NCBI GenBank assembly: GCA_016212295.1
Contig: JACRGO010000013.1
Span: 1-14,963 of the forward strand
Direction: 5' to 3'
Length of the DNA stretch: 14,963 nt
From: Nitrospinota bacterium
GTDB taxonomy: Bacteria > Nitrospinota > Nitrospinia > JACRGO01
This document shows, piece by piece, positions 1 through 5,885 of this stretch (the stretch's first letter is position 1; every line of letters starts with the position of its first letter). The notes beneath the pieces are model-generated. The model searched no databases. It had not been told where the DNA came from and saw only the letters and a list, made by a program, of their open reading frames with translations. Both the position numbers and the translations under genes were made by a program.

Positions 1-138
1 ATGGGACTGCTTCAAAATTGACAAGTTTATATTTACTGGTTTTCAATTTACCCATAGACCCTAAAATCCTAACTCATTGATTTTGTTGGGTTTTTTAAAA
101 TTGATTTGTTGTTTTTTAATTTATGCGTAGGCTCTATA
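1..138 (+). repeat. Terminal inverted repeat, left copy (138 bp)
   Basis: This AT-rich stretch is the exact reverse complement of 14825-14962: base i pairs with base 14963-i from 1 to 138 with no mismatch found by eye, and identity stops abruptly at 139. The outer tip starts with ATGGGACTGCTTCAAAATTG. The inner edge lies 16 bases before the hdrA start codon, so the copy supplies almost the whole visible hdrA upstream region. It also carries a 5' piece of the reading frame of the coiled-coil gene at the other end, broken off at the junction. It could be a multicopy genomic repeat, the end of a mobile element, or a misjoin; the sequence alone does not decide. Confidence 0.93.
18..47 (+). promoter_or_regulatory. 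Possible sigma70-type promoter inside left terminal repeat
   Basis: A perfect -35 hexamer TTGACA (18-23) is followed after 18 bases by TTCAAT (42-47), which matches the -10 consensus at four of six positions. It points toward hdrA. Because it lies in the inverted repeat, an identical copy points toward the coiled-coil gene at the other end. The poor -10 and AT-rich background keep confidence low. Confidence 0.25.
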
Positions 139-154
139 AACCGGAGCCGAGACT

Positions 155-2158
155 ATGGCGAAAATAGGGGTTTTCGTGTGCCACTGTGGAGAGAACATCG
201 CCGCGCACGTGCGTGTGGGCGAGGTCGCCGCGGCCATGCCCAAAATTCCGGGTGTCAGGTACTCGGTTGATTATAAGTATATGTGCGCGGACCCCGGCCA
301 GTCGCTCCTCAAGAACGCGGTCAAGGACCACAAGCTGGACGGCGTGGTCATTGTCGCATGCAGTCCGCACATGCACGAGCGGACATTCCGCAACGCGGTG
401 GCCAAGGCCGGACTCAACCCGTTTCTTTGCGAGATCGCGAACGTGCGCGAGCACTGCTCATGGGTGCATGACAATATCGACGAGGCTACGGCCAAGGCAA
501 TCGATATCGCCAGATTCATGGTCGAGAAGGTCAAGAAGAACCTGCCGCTTTATCCGATCAAAATCCCGGTGACGAAACACGCGCTGGTTATCGGCGGCGG
601 GATCGCTGGCATACAGGCCGCGCTTGATATCGCGAGGTCCGGCCACAAGGTCACTCTCGTTGAGCGCGAGCCGTCCATCGGCGGGAATATGTCGCGTCTG
701 TCGGAAACCTTCCCGACGCTCGACTGCTCTTCGTGCATCCTCACCCCGCGCATGGTGGAAGCGGCCGCGCATCCGAATATCCGGCTTCTTACCTATTCCG
801 AGGTGGAGTCGGTGGACGGATACATCGGCAATTTCAAGGTGAGCATACGGAAAAAAGCGCGGTACGCCCGCGAGGCGGACTGCACCTCATGCGGCCTGTG
901 CTGGGAAAAATGTCCGCAAAGGAAAATATCAAGCGAGTTCGACCAGCGCCTAGGCAACCGGACCGCCATATACATCCCGTTCCCGCAGGCAGTGCCCGCA
1001 GTGCCGGTGATAGACACCAGCAAATGCCCGTGGTTCACCAAGGGGGCAGGGAAGTGCGGCATCTGCGCCAAGGTCTGCGGACCCAAGTGCATCGACTTCG
1101 ACATGAAGGACGAAATAATTGAAGAGCAGTTCGGCGCGATTGTCCTGGCAACCGGCTTCGAGCTTTATACAATCGACAAAAAGCCGGATAACAGCCGGTA
1201 CAAGGGTTATGGAGAGTACGGCCACGGCAGGTTCAAGGACGTGGTTGACGGCTTGCAGTTCGAGCGGTTGTGCTCGGCTTCAGGCCCCACCAGCGGCGAG
1301 GTGCGCCGCCCCTCGGACGGAAAGACGCCGGAGACGGTTGTGTTCATCGAGTGCGTAGGGTCGCGCGACCCTGAAAAGGGGATCGAGTATTGCTCCAAGA
1401 TATGCTGCATGTACACCGCCAAGCACGCCATGCTGTACAAGCACAAGGTCCATCACGGCCAGGCCTATGTTTTTTACATGGACATCCGCGCCGGGGGCAA
1501 GGATTACGAGGAATTCGTAAGGCGCGGGATCGAGCAGGACGGCGCCATTTATATCTGCGGCAGGGTATCGAGGCTTTACGAGAGAAACGGCAAGGTCGTG
1601 GTCAAGGGGGCCGATACCATCACCGGCAGGCAGGTCGAGATCGAGGCGGACCTCGTGGTGGCCGCAACCGCCATCCTGCCGCGATCGGATTCGGAGAAGA
1701 TGGCCCAAATGGCGGGCATCAGCTATGACAGGTATGGCTTCTTCAAGGAGGCCCATCCGAAACTGGGGCCGGTTGAGACGACAACCGCGGGCGTGTTTCT
1801 TGCGGGCGCGTGCCAGGGACCGAAGGACATACCCGAAACCGTGGCGCAGGGCAGCGCGGTGGCCAGCAAGGTGGCACAGATATTCGCGAACGAACTGCTC
1901 GAACGGGAGCCGATAGTGGCGAAGGTCAACGAACCGACCTGCGTGGCCTGTTACTTCTGCCGGACCGCGTGTCCATACGCCGCGATATCGGAAAAGGAGA
2001 TCAGGGACAGGCAGGGGAATGTGGTCAGGGTCATAGCCCACGTGAACGAGGGACTTTGCGCCGGGTGCGGCGTTTGCGAGGCGATCTGCCCGTCCAACAC
2101 CATCGAACTGCAAGGTTACACGGACGAGCAGATGTTCGCGGAGATCAACGCGATTTGA
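155..2158 (+). CDS. hdrA: HdrA-like FAD and iron-sulfur subunit (heterodisulfide reductase subunit A family)
   Basis: This is the flavin-containing electron-distributing subunit of heterodisulfide-reductase-type complexes, cytoplasmic, 667 aa, the usual family length. The N-terminal domain carries C9, C11, C44, C69 and C101. A Rossmann FAD site GGGIAG lies at about 147-152, with DCSSC at 190-194. Cluster motifs are CTSCGLCWEKCP (243-254), C301/C304/C308/C312, the family-typical C400...C413/C417/C418 group, and two C-terminal ferredoxin motifs at 596-606 and 635-645. GACQGPKDIPETVAQ (551-565) is the conserved second flavin-contact region. The ATG is supported by GGAG at 143-146 with an 8-base spacer. 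In characterised complexes HdrA bifurcates electrons between ferredoxin and HdrB. It is first of five genes here, followed by the mvhD-like gene after a 142-base gap holding a palindromic repeat. No hdrB or hdrC is visible, so the physiological acceptor is unknown. Confidence 0.95.
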   Translation: MAKIGVFVCHCGENIAAHVRVGEVAAAMPKIPGVRYSVDYKYMCADPGQSLLKNAVKDHKLDGVVIVACSPHMHERTFRNAVAKAGLNPFLCEIANVREHCSWVHDNIDEATAKAIDIARFMVEKVKKNLPLYPIKIPVTKHALVIGGGIAGIQAALDIARSGHKVTLVEREPSIGGNMSRLSETFPTLDCSSCILTPRMVEAAAHPNIRLLTYSEVESVDGYIGNFKVSIRKKARYAREADCTSCGLCWEKCPQRKISSEFDQRLGNRTAIYIPFPQAVPAVPVIDTSKCPWFTKGAGKCGICAKVCGPKCIDFDMKDEIIEEQFGAIVLATGFELYTIDKKPDNSRYKGYGEYGHGRFKDVVDGLQFERLCSASGPTSGEVRRPSDGKTPETVVFIECVGSRDPEKGIEYCSKICCMYTAKHAMLYKHKVHHGQAYVFYMDIRAGGKDYEEFVRRGIEQDGAIYICGRVSRLYERNGKVVVKGADTITGRQVEIEADLVVAATAILPRSDSEKMAQMAGISYDRYGFFKEAHPKLGPVETTTAGVFLAGACQGPKDIPETVAQGSAVASKVAQIFANELLEREPIVAKVNEPTCVACYFCRTACPYAAISEKEIRDRQGNVVRVIAHVNEGLCAGCGVCEAICPSNTIELQGYTDEQMFAEINAI

Positions 2159-2165
2159 AATTCAA

Positions 2166-2283
2166 ATGGAACGTGGATGGCGTGGATGGCGCGGATAGCA
2201 CGGATAGCACGGATTTGCGCGGATGAAGAAATATTTTTTTAAATCCGTGCAGATCAGTGTTTTCCGCGTCATCCGCGTTCCAT
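2166..2283. repeat. Palindromic intergenic repeat, GGAT-rich family (copy 1)
   Basis: An imperfect inverted repeat begins ATGGAAC (2166-2172) and ends GTTCCAT (2277-2283). The outer arms GAACGTGGATGGCGTGGA and TCCGCGTCATCCGCGTTC pair, allowing G-U. The left arm contains about five tandem 9-10 base units beginning GGAT. It fills most of the gap between hdrA and the mvhD-like gene, and transcribed copies could fold into a long hairpin within the operon. A cleaner relative lies at 10555-10632. No coding content; MITE-like in form but with no transposase in view. Confidence 0.85.
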
Positions 2284-2300
2284 ATCTTTGGTTAAAAAAT

Positions 2301-2789
2301 ATGTCTGAACAATCTGAAAACAAAAAAAACGAATCCAACGGCGAGTGGGAGCCGAAGATCATCGCCTTCGTTTGCAACTGGTGCACGTACGTCGGCGCGG
2401 ACATGGCAGGCACCGGCAGGATGAAATACCAGGCAAACGTGCGGATCATAAAGGTCCCGTGCACCGGAAGGATTGACCCGCTCTTTCTCATGCGGGCCTT
2501 CGAGCGCGGCGCGGACGGAATACTTGTCTCCGGCTGCCATCCAGGAGATTGCCATTATAACGCCGGAAACTACCACGCAAGGCGGAGGTTCGCCGCGTTC
2601 CGCAAGCTTATCGAGTTCATAGGAATAGACCTCCGGCGGCTGCAATTCTCATGGGTATCAGCGGCCGAGGGCAAAAAGTTTGTTACAATCATCAATGAAG
2701 TGACTGACGCAATCCGCGCGCTGGGACCGTGCAAGGAGTATCAATCAATGGCCCTTGAGCCGCCAAAAGACAAGGTCATGCCGGAATGA
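2301..2789 (+). CDS. mvhD: MvhD/FlxD-like [2Fe-2S] electron-transfer subunit
   Basis: The 162-aa product matches the MvhD/FlxD family, which carries electrons between a hydrogenase or NAD(P)H dehydrogenase module and HdrA. FVCNWCTYVGAD (23-34) and VSGCHPGDCHYNAGN (76-90) are family hallmarks; C25, C28, C54, C79 and C84 are candidate [2Fe-2S] ligands. I chose the ATG at 2301. The frame stays open to an ATG at 2223, but that would add 26 residues encoded by the palindromic repeat, and homology only begins near EPKIIAFVC at residue 17. No clear Shine-Dalgarno precedes 2301, perhaps because the repeat displaced it. The 3' end overlaps the next gene by 4 bases (ATGA), implying translational coupling. 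Assigning it to an Flx-type rather than an Mvh-hydrogenase complex rests on the following genes, since no NiFe hydrogenase large subunit is present. Confidence 0.9.
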   Translation: MSEQSENKKNESNGEWEPKIIAFVCNWCTYVGADMAGTGRMKYQANVRIIKVPCTGRIDPLFLMRAFERGADGILVSGCHPGDCHYNAGNYHARRRFAAFRKLIEFIGIDLRRLQFSWVSAAEGKKFVTIINEVTDAIRALGPCKEYQSMALEPPKDKVMPE

Positions 2790-3697
2790 GCGAATACGAT
2801 AATATCTCAAACGAAATACGCGAACTTGCGGCAAAACTTCTCGCCCGGGGGGAAGTCGACGTCGTGATAGGGTACAAGCCCACAGCCTTGCCTGGACGGA
2901 CCCAGCCCGCGTTCGCGTATAAGCCGGAGGACGCGCGGGAATTCGTTTTCAATCCGCTTTGCGTGAGCGGCCTGCCGCTGTATCTGACCAAGGCCAAGCC
3001 GGAGATCAGCGCGAAAGACAGGATCGCCATCGTAGCCAAGGGATGCGACGTTAAAAACATAGTCGCTCTTCAACGCGAAAACCAGATCAGGCGCGAGAAG
3101 ATAAAGGTCATAGGCGTCGTGTGCAAGGGGGTCGTGGGAAAATACGGGCGCTGTGACGGCAAGACAGAACCTAAGCCGGAGGACTTGGACGAGAAGTGCC
3201 GGTACTGCGATGTAAACACTCCCAGGGACTACGATTACCTGATTGGAGAGAAAATCGAAAGCAGCCCGCAGTCCAAGGAAAAGGAATTCGAGGAGATCAA
3301 CAGAATAGAAAAGCTTTCGCCGCGGGAACGCTGGAAATTCTGGGAAGAGCATTTCAAGCGGTGCATCAAGTGCTACGCGTGCTCAAAGGTATGTCCGCTG
3401 TGTTACTGCAACCGGTGCATTGTTGACAAGACCATGCCAAGGTGGATCGACCCCAGCTCGCATGCGCGCGGGAATTTAGCTTGGAACATAATCCGCGCCC
3501 AGCACTTGGCCGGCAGGTGCACCGGCTGCGGCGAGTGCGAACGCTCCTGCCCGATGGACATCCCCCTGATGCTTTTAAACAAGAAACTGGAGCGCGAGTC
3601 GGAGGAACTGTTCGGATACCGGTCAGGGTATAATCCGCATGATCCCATCCCGCTCGCTGTGTTCCGCGAAGAGGATGATGATGAGTTTGTCAGGTAA
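2786..3697 (+). CDS. 4Fe-4S dicluster protein, FlxC-like
   Basis: A 303-aa protein with an N-terminal part resembling the FrhB/FdhB beta-subunit fold (conserved-looking KGCDVKNIVAL at 85-95, then isolated cysteines C113, C123, C138, C141) and a C-terminal ferredoxin-type dicluster. The clusters are C193/C196/C199/C203 and C245/C248/C251/C255. An additional CYC..C run (C206, C208, C211) directly follows the first motif. No membrane segment or signal peptide is seen. The start overlaps the previous stop by 4 bases. Position and cluster content suggest it passes electrons between the FlxB-like and MvhD-like subunits. I infer the FlxC name mainly from context; a coenzyme-F420-hydrogenase-beta-type label is the main alternative. 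Confidence 0.8.
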   Translation: MSEYDNISNEIRELAAKLLARGEVDVVIGYKPTALPGRTQPAFAYKPEDAREFVFNPLCVSGLPLYLTKAKPEISAKDRIAIVAKGCDVKNIVALQRENQIRREKIKVIGVVCKGVVGKYGRCDGKTEPKPEDLDEKCRYCDVNTPRDYDYLIGEKIESSPQSKEKEFEEINRIEKLSPRERWKFWEEHFKRCIKCYACSKVCPLCYCNRCIVDKTMPRWIDPSSHARGNLAWNIIRAQHLAGRCTGCGECERSCPMDIPLMLLNKKLERESEELFGYRSGYNPHDPIPLAVFREEDDDEFVR

Positions 3698-3709
3698 GCT
3701 GCCTTACCA

Positions 3710-3854
3710 CAAATGAAATTTCAAATCTCAATAGTCAAATAACAAATAAATCACAATAATCAAAATTACAAATAACAAACAAAGAAATAAAATTGTTTTG
3801 GACATTCAGTAATTGTGATTTGTAATTTATTTGTTATTTCGGATTTGTCATTTG
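3710..3854. repeat. AT-rich palindromic intergenic repeat with CAAAT/AACAAATAA motifs
   Basis: The element starts CAAATGA (3710-3716) and ends TCATTTG (3848-3854). The left half contains AAATAACAAATAAATCACAA, and the right half has its reverse complement with one change (T for C). Arms are imperfect, with indels, and the middle is further CAAAT-like sequence. It occupies most of the gap between the FlxC-like and FlxB-like genes. Its sequence is unrelated to the GGAT-rich repeat two genes upstream. It creates a spurious ATG at 3815 in frame with the next gene. Confidence 0.8.
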
Positions 3855-3871
3855 GAGTTTTGCTTCCCGAT

Positions 3872-4921
3872 ATGGAAACAAAAATTATAAACAAACAGGA
3901 CCTGGCTAAACTCATCGACGGGTTGATCTCCGCCGGTGCGCGGACTGTCGCGCCGGTCAAGGTCGGCCAGATGCATCTTTTCCAGGAAGTGCGTTCACCC
4001 GCTGAAGCGGTCTTCGACTATTTTCTCGCCCGGAGGTCGCCCAAGGAGTTTCTCTTCCCCCAGACCGAGCCCATATTCTCATACACCAGGCAAAAGGACT
4101 CGGTAAAAATCCATCCGGTGGACATGGCTTTTCCCAGGACGGTTGTTTTCGGCCTTCGGCCTTGCGACGCGGCAGGCCCGGGGATATTGGACGCCCTGTT
4201 CGCGTGGGATTATGAGGACAAATTCTGGTTCAACCGGCGGGAGCAGACGGCTTTCGTTTCGATGACCTGCGCCCAGGCGGACCACGCATGTTTTTGCTCG
4301 TCGGTTGGACTCTCCCCGGACGCGGCCGACACCGGCGCGGACCTGCATCTTACGCTCCTCGATGACGGGCAAAGATATTTCGTTGAGGCGCCGACCGGAA
4401 AAGGCAAGAAACTGGTTTCAGAATTTCCGTCGCTATTCAAACCCGCGACGGATTCCGACGCGGCCGCGCGCGGGTCCGCGGGCGAAAAGGCCAAGGGGCT
4501 TATCACGAGAAAACTTGATCTGTCCAACGTCAAGCAATGGCTGGGCAGCCATTTCACGGACGAATTGTGGGAGCGGCTTAGCGCGAAATGCATCGGCTGC
4601 GGCGCCTGCGCCTTTGAGTGCCCCACATGCCATTGTTTCGATTTCCAGGACGAGGCAACGCCGGAAGGGGGCGTCCGCTGCAAGAACTGGGATTCATGCT
4701 GCATAGACAACTTCACGTTGCACGCCTCTGGACACAACCCGCGCAATATTCAGCACAAACGGTACAGGCAAAGGATCATGCATAAGTTCAAGTATTATAT
4801 CGACAAGTTCGGCAAAACGCTTTGCACAGGCTGCGGACGCTGTTCGAGGCAGTGTCCGGTGACGCTGGACATCGCGGAAGTCCTTGAAAACATCGCGGCA
4901 AAGGCCGCTTCTGGTTCTTGA
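3872..4921 (+). CDS. 4Fe-4S subunit, FlxB / sulfhydrogenase-beta (HydB)-like
   Basis: A 349-aa cytoplasmic iron-sulfur protein of the family shared by sulfhydrogenase beta, FlxB and anaerobic sulfite reductase subunit A. Diagnostic stretches are VVFGLRPCDAAGPGILDALF (91-110), CAQADHACFCSS (133-144), CIGCGACAFECPTCHCFDF (240-258) and CTGCGRCSRQCP (318-329). The last two are ferredoxin-type motifs. I start at ATG 3872, where METKIINK begins. An in-frame ATG at 3815 would add 19 residues translated from the AT-rich palindromic repeat. The next gene begins 3 bases after the stop, as in sulfhydrogenase and flx pairs. It should relay electrons from the flavin reductase to the other iron-sulfur subunits. 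No sulfite reductase catalytic subunit is present, so an AsrA role is unlikely. Confidence 0.88.
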   Translation: METKIINKQDLAKLIDGLISAGARTVAPVKVGQMHLFQEVRSPAEAVFDYFLARRSPKEFLFPQTEPIFSYTRQKDSVKIHPVDMAFPRTVVFGLRPCDAAGPGILDALFAWDYEDKFWFNRREQTAFVSMTCAQADHACFCSSVGLSPDAADTGADLHLTLLDDGQRYFVEAPTGKGKKLVSEFPSLFKPATDSDAAARGSAGEKAKGLITRKLDLSNVKQWLGSHFTDELWERLSAKCIGCGACAFECPTCHCFDFQDEATPEGGVRCKNWDSCCIDNFTLHASGHNPRNIQHKRYRQRIMHKFKYYIDKFGKTLCTGCGRCSRQCPVTLDIAEVLENIAAKAASGS

Positions 4922-4924
4922 ACT

Positions 4925-5776
4925 ATGAACAGCAACGGAAACCAAAACATATACCAGCCAAAGCTTATCCGCGTAATCGACAAGATCCAGGAGACCCCTG
5001 ACGTCTTCACCTTCAAGTGGCGGTTCGTGGACGAAAAGGAAAACGAAGCCTTTGATTTCAAGGTGGGTCAATTCGGCGAGTTTACAGTTTTCGGCGAAGG
5101 GGAATCGACCTTTGACATATGCAACTCGCCGACCCAGAAGGAATACAACGAATTCTGCTGCCGCGTGGTGGGCAAGGTCACCAAGGCCCTGAGCAAGGTA
5201 GAGCCCGGGGAAACTCTGGGTTTTCGCGGACCCTATGGCGGCAGTTTTCCAGTGGACAAGTACAAGGGGAGCAATATGCTCTTTATCTCCGGCGGGATCG
5301 CCTTGCCGCCGGTCCGGTGCGTCATCGATTACTGCCTGGCGAAGCGGAGCGACTACGCCGGTCTGACGATCCTATACGGCGCGAGGACCGTGGACGACCT
5401 TGTATATAAGTATATGCTCAAGGATTGGGGAAGCAGGCCGGACGTGAAACTCGTCACAACCGTGGACCCCGGCGGCGAGACGCCGGACTGGAAAGGGGAG
5501 GTGGGGTTTGTCCCGGCAATCCTGGAAAAAATGAATCCAAGCAGGGAAAACACATACGTGGTCCTGATAGGCCCGCCGATAATGATAAAAATATCCATGC
5601 AGGTCCTTGGCAAACTCGGGTTCGATCCAGGCAGGATTTACACGTCGCTTGAGAACAAGATGAAATGCGGCGTGGGAAAATGCGGCCGATGCAACGTCGG
5701 CAACGTGTATGTCTGCAAGGACGGCCCTGTGTTCACTTACTCCGAGATACTCGCCCTGCCGCAGGAAGACATCTAA
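4925..5776 (+). CDS. FAD/NAD(P)-binding reductase with [2Fe-2S] site, FlxA / sulfhydrogenase-gamma (HydG)-like
   Basis: A 283-aa flavoprotein of the ferredoxin-NADP reductase fold, the expected NAD(P)H entry point of the cluster. The N-terminal half is the FAD barrel, ending in RGPYGGSFP (101-109). The NAD(P)-binding half begins at ISGGIALPPVR (121-131) and includes LYGARTVDDLVY (150-161). The C-terminal cysteines C248, C253, C256 and C264 form the [2Fe-2S] signature seen in HydG, AsrB and dihydroorotate dehydrogenase electron-transfer subunits. Length is normal for the family. It follows the FlxB-like gene by 3 bases and is last in the operon; no strong Shine-Dalgarno is visible, so coupled translation is likely. 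PyrK is an alternative family name, but the neighbours argue for an Flx/Hyd role. Confidence 0.9.
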   Translation: MNSNGNQNIYQPKLIRVIDKIQETPDVFTFKWRFVDEKENEAFDFKVGQFGEFTVFGEGESTFDICNSPTQKEYNEFCCRVVGKVTKALSKVEPGETLGFRGPYGGSFPVDKYKGSNMLFISGGIALPPVRCVIDYCLAKRSDYAGLTILYGARTVDDLVYKYMLKDWGSRPDVKLVTTVDPGGETPDWKGEVGFVPAILEKMNPSRENTYVVLIGPPIMIKISMQVLGKLGFDPGRIYTSLENKMKCGVGKCGRCNVGNVYVCKDGPVFTYSEILALPQEDI

Positions 5777-5885
5777 GCAGTCCATGCGAATAAGCTGAAT
5801 ATTCGTGTTTACAGGATTCAACGGAACAAGGAACTCAAACCCAATAGCCTGAGTTATCGCTTTGCATTGTTTTTCAAAATACCTT
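5777..5885. terminator. Convergent intergenic region with weak hairpins
   Basis: The gap between the ends of the FlxA-like gene (+) and pnp (-) holds two short potential hairpins: CGAATA/TATTCG (5787-5805, 7-base loop, then GTGTTT) and AACTCA/TGAGTT (5832-5855, 12-base loop). Neither has a proper T-tract. They could be weak bidirectional terminators, or termination may be Rho-dependent. Confidence 0.22.

Noticed and set aside
1280-2113. A long open frame (277 codons) on the - strand inside hdrA
   Set aside because: It is antisense to a clear HdrA frame in GC-rich codons; its translation has no recognisable motif and such shadows are common.
2173-2225. Short tandem GGAT units as a possible CRISPR array
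   Set aside because: Units are only 9-10 bases with no spacers and no cas genes; they form one arm of a palindrome.
3872-5776. Anaerobic sulfite reductase (AsrA/AsrB) assignment
   Set aside because: The families overlap, but there is no AsrC-like sirohaem catalytic subunit, and HdrA plus MvhD-like neighbours fit an Flx/Hyd electron-transfer module.
155-5776. NiFe-hydrogenase (Mvh or sulfhydrogenase) operon
   Set aside because: No hydrogenase large or small subunit with NiFe-binding CxxC motifs occurs in the window; only the electron-transfer subunits are present.
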